Below are positions 34,314 through 45,300 of a stretch of DNA of 64,000 nucleotides, one piece after another (within the stretch, counting starts at the first letter, position 1; each line of letters starts with the position of its first letter). The position numbers and the translations under genes were made by a program. The DNA is from Planctomycetales bacterium 71-10 (GTDB lineage: Bacteria > Planctomycetota > Planctomycetia > Isosphaerales > Isosphaeraceae): assembly GCA_001898385.1 (NCBI GenBank), contig MKTT01000072.1:39012-103011 (forward strand). The letters are read 5' to 3'. The notes under the pieces are model-generated. The model worked only from the letters and a program-made list of their open reading frames with translations. It did no database searches and was not told the origin of the DNA.

Positions 34314-35861
34314 ATGGCGGAGCTGGGGTTCACGTTCGAGGACGACGAGGAGCTCGACGAGGCGACGTCCGTCGGCGAGCCCGAGGCGACGACCTCGGGC
34401 GACGCCGGTTGGAAGGACGAGCTGAACCTCGCGGAGTTCCCGATCGCCGCCCTGACGGATCGGGTGCCCGACGGCCAGACGACGCTGGTCTTCGAGGACC
34501 GGCTGGAGCTGCGCGACAGCCCGCCGATCGTCCGCCGGCTGACGATCATGGGGACCCACAAGCACGGCCTGCCGACGTCGCTGGACGACGAGGTGCTGGT
34601 CGGGCTGATCCAGCTCACCAAGCGCCGGAGCAACTTCACCGACGCCCGCGTGCCGTTCTCGCGGTACGAGCTGATCGAGCTGCTGGGATGGCCCCAGAGC
34701 GGCCAGAGCTATCGCCGCATCGAGGAGGCGCTGCACCGCTGGGTGGGCGTGGTCCTGATGTACGAGAACGCCTGGTGGGACAACACGGCCAAGAGCTGGG
34801 TGGACGAGCAGTTCCACGTCCTGGACAACGTCACGCTCTACGACCGCGAGCGCTGGCGGAAGTCCTCGGCGCGGGCGAAGGCGGGGAAGGCCGGGGCGAA
34901 GGCCGACAAGCCCCCCCTGCCCCTCTCCAGCTTCAAGTGGAACGACGTGATGTTCCAGTCGTTCCAGAGCGGCAACCTCAAGCAGCTCGACCTGGAGCTG
35001 TACCTCAAGCTCCGGCTGCCGACCACGAAGCGGATGTACCGCTTCCTGGACAAGCGGTTCTATCGCCGGAGCCGGCTGGAGTTCGACCTGCGGACGCTCG
35101 CCTGCGAGCACATCGGCCTGAGCCGGACCTACGCCCCGACCGAGCTGAAGCGACGGCTCAAGCCGGCCCTGGAGGAGCTGGAGCAGGTCGGCTTCCTGGA
35201 GGTGCTCCCGGCCGAGGAGCGCTACGCCTACGTCAGCCGGGGGACCTGGCGGATCATCCTGGTCCGGGGCCGCGGCGACGGCGTCCCCGGGGGGGGGCTC
35301 GACGATGAGCCCGACGGCGTCGAGGTCCCGGACGACGCCCCGTCCGAGCTGGCGGAGGCCCTGCGGGCCCGCGGCGTCACGGCCAAGGCCGCGGCCGAAC
35401 TGGTCGGCGCGCACCCCGCCGACCGCATCCGGACCAAGGTCGAGGTCTTCGACTGGCTGATCCGCAACGGCGACAAGCGCGTGGGCAAGAACCCCGCCGG
35501 CTACCTCGTCGCCTCGATCCGGTCCGACTACCAGGATCCGACCGACTTCCGGTCGGCGTCCGGCCTCGCCGCGAGGCGCGAGGAGGCCGAGCGCAAGGCG
35601 GCCGACGCGAAGGCCGAGGCCGAGGCGGCGACCCGCGCCGAGGCCGACCGGGAGGCGCGCCTTAAAGCCGCCTGGGAGAAGCTCCCGGACGACCAGCGCG
35701 ACGCGATCCTCGCGGCGGTGAAGGCCGAGAACCCCGGCCTCTCGCGCTGGAAGAAGATGCTGGAACCCCTCTGCCTCGCCGCCCTGGAGGCCCGCCTCCG
35801 CGACGGCAAGCCCGCCCCCGCGCAACCCCTCCTCTTCCCCGAATCGGGCCCCGCGGCCTGA
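34314..35861 (+). CDS. repA: plasmid replication initiator protein A (RepA-like)
   Basis: A 515-residue protein matching the RPA family of plasmid initiators (PF10134). The N-terminal half has RRLTIMGTHKHGLPTSLDDE, RRIEEALHRWVGVVLMYENA, a conserved tryptophan-rich stretch, and LKLRLPTTKRMYRFLDKRFY, which is typical of the winged-helix region. The C-terminal third is charged and partly coiled coil. GGGAG lies 7 bp before the ATG. The iteron array directly upstream gives independent support. It converges with the partition genes. Confidence 0.87.
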   Translation: MAELGFTFEDDEELDEATSVGEPEATTSGDAGWKDELNLAEFPIAALTDRVPDGQTTLVFEDRLELRDSPPIVRRLTIMGTHKHGLPTSLDDEVLVGLIQLTKRRSNFTDARVPFSRYELIELLGWPQSGQSYRRIEEALHRWVGVVLMYENAWWDNTAKSWVDEQFHVLDNVTLYDRERWRKSSARAKAGKAGAKADKPPLPLSSFKWNDVMFQSFQSGNLKQLDLELYLKLRLPTTKRMYRFLDKRFYRRSRLEFDLRTLACEHIGLSRTYAPTELKRRLKPALEELEQVGFLEVLPAEERYAYVSRGTWRIILVRGRGDGVPGGGLDDEPDGVEVPDDAPSELAEALRARGVTAKAAAELVGAHPADRIRTKVEVFDWLIRNGDKRVGKNPAGYLVASIRSDYQDPTDFRSASGLAARREEAERKAADAKAEAEAATRAEADREARLKAAWEKLPDDQRDAILAAVKAENPGLSRWKKMLEPLCLAALEARLRDGKPAPAQPLLFPESGPAA

Positions 35862-35977
35862 TCGGGATCCCCGGCGCAGGCCGGAGCCCGCGTCGACCCT
35901 GGCGGGTCGGGCGACGCGGGCGGGCCTCGGCGATCAGGCCGATGACGACGACGGCCGGCTTCGCGCCGCGGGTGCGG

Positions 35978-36000
35978 GTCGTCGCGACGGTTGCGACGAC
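35978..36000. terminator. hairpin between convergent repA and the RHH gene
   Basis: GTCGTCGC (35978-35985) pairs with GCGACGAC (35993-36000) around a 7-nt loop, in the 186-bp gap between two converging genes. It may serve both directions. There is no T-run. Confidence 0.35.
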
Positions 36001-36047
36001 GTCGGATGCACCGGCGACCGTCCCTCCCCTGCCCCGCCCTTCGGCGG

Positions 36048-36515
36048 TCAGGCGGCGTCGCCTTCCAGGTCGCGGTCGGCGGCCTCGGCGTTGCGGCCGG
36101 AGCGGCGGTCGCGGGAGTCGTAGAGGACCATCGACGCGACCAGCGGGCGCAGGAGGTCGTTGACGACCTCGGAGCGATCCTTGCCCATGTGGATCGCGTA
36201 GAGCCACAGCTTCTTGTCGACGTCCTCCTCGATGGCGAACATGCGCTGGACCCGCCGGGGCTTCGCGGGCTTGGCCCGGCTGGCGCGGGTGCGCGACGAC
36301 GAGGAGGACGAGGACGCCCGCGGCGTCGGCTCGGGGTCGCTGGCCGGCTCGGGGTCCATCGGCTCGGCGACGCCCATCGCCGGGGGATCCGACGGCGACG
36401 AGGGGGGCTGGCCGGAGATCCGGCGCTCGAACTCGGCCTCGGTCATGCTGGGTCGGGTGAGGCCGGTCCGGCTCTCGGGCCCGGGGATGCCTCCGCGGCG
36501 GGTCGGACTGCTCAT
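36048..36515 (-). CDS. ribbon-helix-helix partner of ParA (ParB-like centromere-binding protein)
   Basis: A 155-residue protein. The first 85 residues are disordered, proline- and serine-rich. The C-terminal part, starting RRVQRMFAIEEDVDKKLWLY and continuing through HMGKDRSEVVNDLLRP, has the strand-helix-helix pattern of a ribbon-helix-helix DNA-binding domain. A small RHH protein encoded after a parA without an N-terminal HTH is the type Ib partition layout (ParG, omega). A good ribosome-binding site, GGAGGTGA, lies just before the ATG. It follows parA by 113 bp. No sequence homologue can be named with certainty. Confidence 0.72.
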   Translation of the reverse strand: MSSPTRRGGIPGPESRTGLTRPSMTEAEFERRISGQPPSSPSDPPAMGVAEPMDPEPASDPEPTPRASSSSSSSRTRASRAKPAKPRRVQRMFAIEEDVDKKLWLYAIHMGKDRSEVVNDLLRPLVASMVLYDSRDRRSGRNAEAADRDLEGDAA

Positions 36516-36628
36516 CGGTCACCTCCCTCCGCCGCCGCGTCCGTCGGGCGCCGGGGTCTCCTGGGGGTCTCGCGCCGGCGGCCGGGCCGCGGGCGACTAC
36601 GGTCCGAATATCGGTACGGGGTCGGGCG

Positions 36629-37492
36629 TCAGGACGCCTCGCGCCAGGTCAGGTCGGGCGCCTCGGCGTCGTCGAGGTCGGGGGCCGTGGGGGCCTCGGT
36701 GGCGGCGGCGGATCCGCCCCGGCCTTCCAGGAACGCCTGCGCCGCGGCGCGGTAGGCGGTGGCCGCCGGGCCGAGGCGGTCGTAGTGGATCAGGGGCATG
36801 CCGCGGGCGTAGGCCTCGCGGAACTTCACCGAGGCCGGCACGACCAGGTCGTGGACGATCGGCCCGAAGTAGCTGCGGACCTCGGCCTCGATCTGCTTCG
36901 AGACCAGCGTCCGGTCGACGCGGGTGATGAGGACGCCGGTGATCGCCAGGTCCCCGGCGTCGGTGAACTCCATGCGGAAATCGCCGACGGTCTTCACCAG
37001 CTCCTCCAGCGCCCGGACGCCGGCGAGGGCCGCGACGCAGGGGTCGATGGGGATGAGGATCTCGCCGACGGCGTAGAGGATGGCCACGTTCAGGGGCGTG
37101 AGGACCGGGCTGGTGTCGAAGATGACGACGTCGTAGCCGGTCAGCCCCTTCATCAGGCGGCGGACGCGGAATTCCCTCCCCTGCCCCAATCCCTGGACGC
37201 CGCCCATCTGATCCGAGCAGTTCCCCAGCCGGTCGCCCGGGGGGACCACGTCCAGGCCGGGGTACTCGGTGGCGACCGCGACGTCGGCCAGGCCCGACCC
37301 TTCGAGGAGGGCGTCCGCCAGGCCGACGGCCGGCGCACCCCGGGGGAAGTACCCGAGCGCCGCGTTGCCCGAGGGATCCGCATCCACCAGCAGGACGCGG
37401 CAGTCCAGCTCGACCAGCGCCGCGGCCATGTTGATGGCCGTCGTGCTCTTGCCGACCCCCCCCTTCGCGTTGGTGACCGCCACGCTCCTCAT
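36629..37492 (-). CDS. parA: ParA-family plasmid partition ATPase
   Basis: A 287-residue Walker-type ATPase that segregates plasmid copies over the nucleoid. The deviant Walker A is KGGVGKSTT (10-18, with the signature lysine), Walker A' is LLVDADPSGNAALG, and Walker B lies in YDVVIFDTSP. There is no N-terminal helix-turn-helix domain, which places it in the type Ib group. GGAG lies 5 bp before the ATG. The gene runs toward repA, and the CCWWGG-rich tract lies directly upstream of it, where type Ib centromeres are normally located. Confidence 0.9.
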   Translation of the reverse strand: MRSVAVTNAKGGVGKSTTAINMAAALVELDCRVLLVDADPSGNAALGYFPRGAPAVGLADALLEGSGLADVAVATEYPGLDVVPPGDRLGNCSDQMGGVQGLGQGREFRVRRLMKGLTGYDVVIFDTSPVLTPLNVAILYAVGEILIPIDPCVAALAGVRALEELVKTVGDFRMEFTDAGDLAITGVLITRVDRTLVSKQIEAEVRSYFGPIVHDLVVPASVKFREAYARGMPLIHYDRLGPAATAYRAAAQAFLEGRGGSAAATEAPTAPDLDDAEAPDLTWREAS

Positions 37493-37569
37493 GGGTCTCC
37501 CCTCCCCGCGTCGAAGGCGTCCCGATGCGTCGCCTCGAAATCCCGCGGATCTCGGGCCTTGCGGCGACG

Positions 37570-38857
37570 CCTTGGTTGCTCGGCCCCCTGGTCGCAGGGT
37601 TTCGACGTCTCAAGCTCCCTGGGAACCTCGTTCCCTCGCGGAATCGGTCCCAGGGCAAGTCGACGTCCAGCTTTATCGGCGCATGGGTCTCAAGACTTGT
37701 CGTTTCCTCGGAAACTCGACGGCTTGGCCCCCATGTCCCAAGGTCCCATCTCCTCCAGTCGCCTTGTCGCACAGGCGTCGAGGCGACATCAGGATGTCGG
37801 GACCCTGGCGTCAAGCGGCCATGGCCGCCCGTCACGCCAGGTCCCCAGGTGCCTTCAAAGCCAGGCGGTTCGACGAACTTGGTTCCCAGGTGCCAGCGTC
37901 GCAAGATGCATCGACGTCAAGTTCCAGGGGGCGCCTTGATCCCTGGGTCGCAACGCCCCTTGGCCCATCGTTGCCATGGGACCTCGTCATCGTTGCATCA
38001 AGACGACAAGTCGGCCGACGTCCCAAGGTCACTCGGCCCATGGTCCGCCCTGATGACTGGGCCCCTTGGTTTATCGGTGACGATGGGCATCGATCATCAA
38101 GCCGATGTCGGGACCAAGGTGCCATGGCGACCATGGAACCTTGGCGGTCGAGCCGACTGGGAAGCATGGTTTCACAATCATCTCGCGACCCTGGAACCTT
38201 GTCGCCCATGATCCATCGCGAGATTGGCCGAGGCATGGAATTGGGAAGTCGACGAATTGGGCCCCGAGTCATCAAGCCGATGCCCTCGGCTTGATGTCAA
38301 GCCGATCGACCTGGATGGATCCCTGGGTGCCTGGGGTGACATGGTCATCCAGGCGACTTGTCGCCGAGGCTTCAAGTTTCATCGGTCACCTTGGGATCAA
38401 GGTCTCCGGTCGTGCCTGCGACCGAGGCGATGGCGGTGCCTTGGCGACCTGGCGCCTTGGCATCCAGGTGACGTCGGCGTCTCGAAGACTCGGCGATTTC
38501 GACGAGCGGACCGACCTGGAACCGGGAGGTCCAGCCGGGCCGAATCCCGAGCCCTGGAACCAAGGCGTCAAGGTTTCATGGCTCCTGTTACGCCAGGGTT
38601 CAAGGGATCAAGGAGCCGGGCCGTCCAGGAGCCAAGGTCATGGCGGCACCGATGTCCCTCGGCTCCTGGCCGACTTGATGACCATGCGGCAAGTCATCCA
38701 GGGATATATCCGTCTTGGGGATTGGGTCGCTAGGGATCAGTGAACCCAGGCGGCTTGGTCCCAAGGCGCATTGGCCCCGGCACCATCATTGAAACCATGG
38801 GACGCGATGGACCAAGTCTCCCAGGACGCCCGACGCCTTGGCGGCTTGGGGCCTTGG
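37570..38857. repeat. CCWWGG-rich noncoding tract, candidate centromere (parS)
   Basis: This 1.29-kb tract upstream of parA holds 21 CCWWGG hexamers by hand count (CCTTGG, CCAAGG or CCATGG; first 37570, last 38852), in clusters such as 38114, 38122, 38131 and 38139. About two would be expected at this base composition. Longer words also recur: TCAAGCCGAT (38098, 38274, 38297), GGAACC followed by CTTG or CAAGG, and ACTTGTCG. ORFs appear in several frames but none resembles a protein. The whole 1.8-kb gap 37493-39324 lacks a recognisable gene. Confidence 0.75.
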
Positions 38858-39021
38858 TTTCAAGGCGCGTCGGTCTCCTTGAATCCCCCGGGCCTCGACG
38901 ACGACATCCGAGGGTTTGAGCTTCCAGGAGTCGACGATCCTGGGCCGGGCGTCGCCGCGGCGGGCGAGCGGATCGGGGCGAGGGGCGGGGCAGGGGAGGG
39001 GAGGAAATCTCGGCGAGCCGC

Positions 39022-39051
39022 TTGACATGGGTGATTCGAGTCATGGATGAT
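39022..39051 (+). promoter_or_regulatory. promoter of the giant secreted protein
   Basis: TTGACA (39022-39027, perfect), an 18-bp spacer and GATGAT (39046-39051) lie 273 bp before the start, giving a long leader of about 265 nt. Confidence 0.5.
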
Positions 39052-39268
39052 AGCAAGCGTGATTTCATCGGGCGCGACGCGAGGGGTGAGGCGGTCTCTG
39101 GGGGTTGCGGGTGGAAGGCGGGGAAAAGGGGTCGTCGGGAAATTTGACTCTGGTCGGTTGAGCCGGCATGTTTTCGCGATTCACCTCAGATTCGCCCCTT
39201 GAGTCGATCGGAATGAGCCGGGCAATCCCAACCATCGCCATAGCCGTTGCCGAGCGAAGGCGAATCCT

Positions 39269-39307
39269 CCCCGCCGGGGAAACCGGCGGGGTGGGTTGAA
39301 CAACTGA
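39269..39307 (+). promoter_or_regulatory. structured leader hairpins before the giant protein
   Basis: CCCCGCCGG (39269-39277) pairs perfectly with CCGGCGGGG (39283-39291) around a GGAAA loop. It is followed by the small stem GTT-GAAC-AAC at 39295-39304. The ribosome-binding GGAG is at 39312. I compared it with the c-di-GMP, cobalamin and SAM riboswitches I know and found no match. Confidence 0.5.
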
Positions 39308-39324
39308 GATCTGGAGACTTGGTC

Positions 39325-42300
39325 ATGAGCACGGGTGCATCGGACGTCCCCTCTCGCGGTCTTCGCAAAGGCCTTCGCCCGGACGCCCGGCTCAAGAAGG
39401 CGCGTCGGGAGCAGCTCCGTCGCAGCGTCCTGGAGTGGTTGGAGCCGAGGACGCTGATGGCCGTCCTGCCCGCGCCGCAGGCGACCGTCTTCGACCAGAA
39501 CGCGATCGATCAGTCGGGGGGGAACGTCAGCAGCCCGACGGTGGTGGTGGACCGGTACAACCCGTACCACCTCTTCTCGGTGTGGACGCGGAACGACCCG
39601 AACCTGGCGCCCGGCAACGTGAACTGGGTCGAGGGGGCGTATTCGAACGACGGCGGCCTGAGCTGGAACTACCTGGGGACGTTCGCCGCGGCGAGCCTCC
39701 AGACCGACGCCGCGATCGTGCCGAACCCGGGCGTGAATACGGCCTACACGCAGACGATCAACCCGCAGGTCGCCTTCGACAACCAGCACAACGTCTACGT
39801 GCTGACGCAGCAGACGAACGGCGCCAACACCAGCGGCGCGCTGGTGATGAGGAAGTTCAACTTCGCCGGCAGCGGCTCCGGGGTCGGGACGCCGGGCTGG
39901 GTCTCCGACACGATCGTCCGCCAGTACGTCACCGACGCGGTGTTCAACCCGACGCTGACGATCGACGACAACCTGCCGACGTTCACGGATCCGGACACCG
40001 GCTACGTCCAGACCGACCCCTACGCCGGGAACATCTGGATCGGCTGGAGCACGAACGAGAACACGCCGACGGGCGACGCCTTCGTCCCCAACGGCCAGGT
40101 GTGGAACCCGAACTCGATCCAGGTCATCACGTCGTCGGACGGCGGCCGGACGTTCAGCGGCTCGACCCAGGTGAACAACCAGTCGCGCTGGACCGGCGCC
40201 ACCGGCGTCTTCGCGATGGCGACGCCCAAGATCGTCGTGGGGCAGGGGAAGTCGGTCCCCGCCGGGCAGGCGGCGGCCAACGCGGGCGGCGGCGCCACGG
40301 TGGTCTGGGACAACTTCGGGCGGTACAACGCCACCGCGTCGAACACCGACGTCGTCCCCGACCTGATCCAGTCGAACGCCGTCTCCGCCAGCTACGCCTA
40401 CACGATCGCGGGCGGCACGGGGCCGATCGCCAACGCCACCGGGACCGGGGCCCCCTACGGCGCGCAGACGACGGACTTCACGATCCCGGTCTCGTTCGCG
40501 GACGCGTTCGCCTCGCTGGGCAAGCTGACGGTCAACATGACCCTCCAGCAGGAGAACATGGCCTGGCTTCGCGCCGAGCTGATCGCGCCGGACGGCCGGA
40601 CGGTGACCCTGTTCTCCAACGCGCAGGGGGTCGACGGCCAGGCCCCGCCCGCCACGCTGACGACCGGCGTGACCGGGACCAACCTCGGCATCGTCGGGAC
40701 CTACACGCTCAACAACGTCAAGCTGACCTACGGCGAGATCGGCGGGTCGTTCGACGACGGGGCGCCCCGCAGCATCAACGACCGCAGCGGGGCCGCGACG
40801 GGCTACGCCGGGGTCTATCGCCCCGAAGGCCAGAGGTTCGGCGCCGGGCTCTCGCGGTTCGCCGGCTCGTCGTCCGCCCAGCTCACGGGGAACTGGACGC
40901 TGCGGTTCACGGCCTACGGCAACAACGGGACGTCGACCACGGCCCTGCCGTCGTTCCTGGAGAACCTGTCGCTGACCTTCGCCACGGGCGTCGTCGCCGA
41001 CGGCGCGGCCGAGACGGTCGCGTCGACCCAGGTGCGCGGCAGCCAGAACGGCAGCTATCCCCGCGCGTCGGCCGCGGCCGGCCCCCAGGGGATCGGCCCC
41101 GGGATCGACGCCGCCCAGGACAACACGCTGGGCTCCTTCAGCCAGAATCAGGGGCGGATCTACGTCACCTATACGGGCTTCCGGACGATCCAGGTCGGCG
41201 GCATCAACAACCCGTCGGACAACACGGACGTCTACCTGGTCACCTCCGACGACGGCGGCCGGACCTGGCAGCACCGGTACTACCCGTTCACGAACGTCGA
41301 CATCCCCGTCAACGACGACCAGGGCTCGGTCGACGGTTACAGCGGCGCCAACGCCAGGACGGAGACCGGCCAGATCGTGGGCCGGGCCCAGTTCCTGCCC
41401 CAGGTGGCCGTCGACCAGACGACGGGCTCGCTGGTGATGTCGTGGCGCGACGGCCGCGACGACTCGGCGCGGGCGCGGTCGTCGGTCTACGTCACGACCA
41501 GCATCGACGGCGGCGCCTCGTTCAGCCTCCAGTCCTCGGCCAACCCGTCGCAGACGGCCGTCGACGCCGTCACCGGCCGGACGATCTCGCTCAACCCCGA
41601 GGGGGACAACTTCAACGGGGCCGACCCGGCCGCCTCGGCCTTCGGGTTCGGCTTCCAGATCGGCCTGGCGGTCGGCTCCGGGCAGGTCTACCTGGCGTGG
41701 GCCGGCAACCTAAACAAGTCGCACCTGAACTCCAGCCTGGCCATCGTCGGCGACCCGTTCCGGACCTACGTCCAGAGGATGACGATCGCCGCCGGCCCGC
41801 GGGTGATCGACGGCACGCAGGGGGTGGTCGACACCACGGGCGGCGTGTCGGTCGACTCGTTCGTCGTGACCTTCGACCGGCCGATCGACCCGCAGGGGTA
41901 CGCGGCGACGTTCACCCCGGACGACGTCCGCATCTACTACCGCGGCACGTCGAACTCCGACGCCTACGTCGAGATCCCGGCGACGGCGGTGACGCCGGAC
42001 CCCCTCAGCCTGGTGCCGGGCTTCGGCTACACGCGGTTCCTGGTCTCGTTCGCCCCCCAGACGGCGGTCGGCACGTACAGCTACATCATCAACCCCCAGA
42101 TCACCGACCGCGTGCGGACCGTCCCGGCGGGCCCCGGCGGGGCGACGAAGGCCGGCAACGCGATCGACCAGGACGCCAACGGCGTCGCCGGCCAGGATCC
42201 GCTGACGTATGCGTCGGGGTCGCTCTACCAGGGCTACACCCCGGGCGACTTCTTCACGACGCCCGAGCTGGCCCGCGTCTTCAAGACGTGGTCCAACATC

Positions 42301-45300
42301 GCCGGCGGGCCCGGCGTGCCGGCCTCGCTGGTCTCGCAGATCCTCGGGTCGCAGACCGTCAAGACGAGCCTGCCGCTGATCCTGCCCGGGGCCCACGCGA
42401 TCGCGTCGGCCGCCCAGAACGACACGGGCTCGCTCGACAACCTGGTCAAAGATAATTCGACCAGCTACCTGTCCGTGACGTTCGACCGGCCGGTGCAGAC
42501 GTCGACCTTCACACCGGCCGACGTCCTCCAGGTCATGGGGCCGACCGGGTCGCTGCTGAACATGCAGTACTTCGCGTCGGACCGGGCGGGACAGCTGATC
42601 CCCGCGCCGCCGTCGGCGACCGTGCCCGGGATCCTGGAGTCGACGCTGACCGTGCCGTCGTACTTCGGCTCGACGTTCGTAGCGTCGGACGTCACCGTGA
42701 CCCTGAGCGCGACGTTCTCGAACCTGGCCGGGCTGAAGCTCGAGCTGGTGGCGCCGGACGGCACGACGGTGGCGCTGGTCCCGGCCGGCGGCCTGCGGGG
42801 GGCGAACCTCACCAACACCGTGTTCGACGACGCGGCCTCGCGGGCGATCACGAACGGGACGGCCCCGTACACCGGCTCGTTCCGGCCGGCGAGCGGCTCG
42901 CTGTCGGCCTTCGACGGCAAGTCGATCCAGGGGGTGTGGAAGCTGCGGGTCACCAACACGGCGACCCGCATCACGGGGACGCTGACCGGCTGGTCGCTGG
43001 GCGCCACGCCCACGATCAGCGTGACGCCGGTCAACCCGACGACGGTCAACGGCGTCCAGGTCGCCTCGACCTTCAACGTCAACTTCCCGACGCAGGTCCT
43101 CAGCGGGACGTACACGGTCCAGCTCGGCTCGGACATCACCGACGTCAACGGCCAGAAGCTGGACCGGAGCCTCAACGCCGGGCTCGACGTCCGGCGCGGC
43201 GAGGGGGCCGCGGTCCCGGTGACCTCGGTGAACTACGGCTCGGGGGCGGTGAACCGGCCGCTGGCCGGGACGCCGCTGACGTCGACGATCCGGGTGCCCG
43301 ACAACTTCCTCGTCCAGGGGACGACGACCACGTCGGGCCTCTCGGGCCTGCGGCTGCTGCTGACGCTGGCCACGCCCGACGTGAGCAAGATCAAGGCGAC
43401 GCTGACGCACGACGGCAAGTCCGTCGTCCTGTTCGCCAACCTGGTCCAGGGGTCGAACTCCGGCGGGTTCACGAACGTCATCTTCGACGACGCCGCCGCC
43501 ACGGCGATCAGCCAGGCGTCGCCGCCGTACACCGGCGCCTCGTTCAACCCGCTGTTCCCGCTGCTGAACAGCGGGTTCGAGGGCGCCACCTCGGGCGGCG
43601 ACTGGACGCTGACGATCGAGGGGACGGAGGCCGGGGCCTCGGCCACGCTGTCGAGCTGGGCGCTGCTGTTCCAGAAGCCGCTGCCGACCTCGGGCCTGGG
43701 CGAGCCGGTCGCCGACCAGACGAGCCTGAGCTTCCGCATCTTCCAGACGGCCCTGTCGAGCGACCTGTCGCACAACACCTGGACGTCTGTGGGCGCGGCG
43801 TCGGTCCTGACGGGCGACGTCGAGGGCTCGGCCGGCCGGGTCTCGGCGCTCGCCCAGGATCCGTCCGACCCGACGGGCAACACCTTCTTCATGGGCGGCG
43901 CCAGCGGCGGCGTCTGGAAGACGACCAACTTCCTGACCACCGACCCGCAGGGCCCGACCTACGTCCCGCTGACCGACTTCGGCCCGACCAGCGGCCTGAA
44001 CATCGGGTCGATCACGGTCTTCCCGCGGAACAACGACCCGCGGCAGTCCATCGTCATCGCCTCGACGGGCGAGGGGGACACGGGGACGACGGGCGTCGGG
44101 TTCCTGATCTCCAAGGACGGCGGGGCCACCTGGAAGCTACTCGACAGCACGACCAACGTCGACGCCTCCGGTAACCCCCTGCCGCTGAACTCCGGGGCCC
44201 GCGACCGCACCTTCGTCGGGACCACGACCTTCAAGGTCGTGGTCGACCCCAAGCTGACCCTCCAGGGCCAGGTGATCATCTACGCGGCCGTCAGCGGGCC
44301 CAACGGCGGCCTCTGGCGGAGCACCGACACGGGCGACCACTGGACCCTGATGCGGTCGGGCCAGGCGACGGACGTCGTGCTCGACCCCTCCAGCGCCACC
44401 GGCGGCGGCGACGACCCGAACCTGCTGACGCTCTACGCGGCCTTCGGCGGCGACGGCGTCTACATCAGCCCGAACCGGGGCCAGAACTGGAACCCGCTCA
44501 ACGGCGGCGTCGGCAACCCGCTGCTCATCGACGTCTTCGACCGGAGCCCGGTGGCGGTCGCCAACGGCGGCGTCAACCCGATGGGGGCCCACGGCCGGAT
44601 CGTCCTGGCCAAGCCCGCCCTCACCGGCAACACGACCCGGGACCAGCTCTACGCCGGGTGGATCTACGCGGCGGTCGCCGAGACGGACGGCAGCCTCCGC
44701 GGCCTGTACATGACCAAGGACTTCGGCCAGAACTGGGTCCAGGTCCGCTTCCCCAGCGAGCCGCGGGTCGACGGGGTCGCGTACACCATCCCCAGCAACA
44801 GCGTCGCGCTCGCCGACTACAGCCTGCTGACGACCACCCTCAGCCTGGACGTCGACCCGAGCGACCCCAACGTCGTCTACCTGGGCGCCGCCCACGCCAA
44901 CCCGTCGACCTCGGGCATCATCCGGGTGGACGTCACCAAGATCTGGGACGCCTACAACCTGGTCCTCTACTCGGCCGTCTCGGCCGACGGCCAGACCGAC
45001 TGGAGCTCCACCGGGTCGGTCACGCCCGGCAGCCGCATCGCGGCCACGCCGACCACCGTCGCGGGCGACTACACGACGCCCCCGCCGGCCTACCTCAACT
45101 ACATCCGCGATCCGAGCAACCCGTTCGTCTCCGGCGCGACCCGATACGCCTCGAACCTGGTCCAGTTCACGAACAACGGCTTCGGGGCCACCTGGACCCC
45201 GTTCGACCCGCCGATCAGCACCGGGACGTCCCCGACCTATCAGCGGCTGGTCTCGATGATCGACCCGACGACCGGCATGACCCGGCTGATCTACGCGACC

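Noticed and set aside
37493..38970. Several overlapping ORFs in the CCWWGG tract
   Set aside because: They occur in many frames at once, show unusual mixed composition and no motif. The repeated DNA words explain the openness.
39022..39324. Giant-gene leader considered as a c-di-GMP, cobalamin or SAM riboswitch
   Set aside because: The conserved core sequences of those classes are not present; only generic stems are seen.
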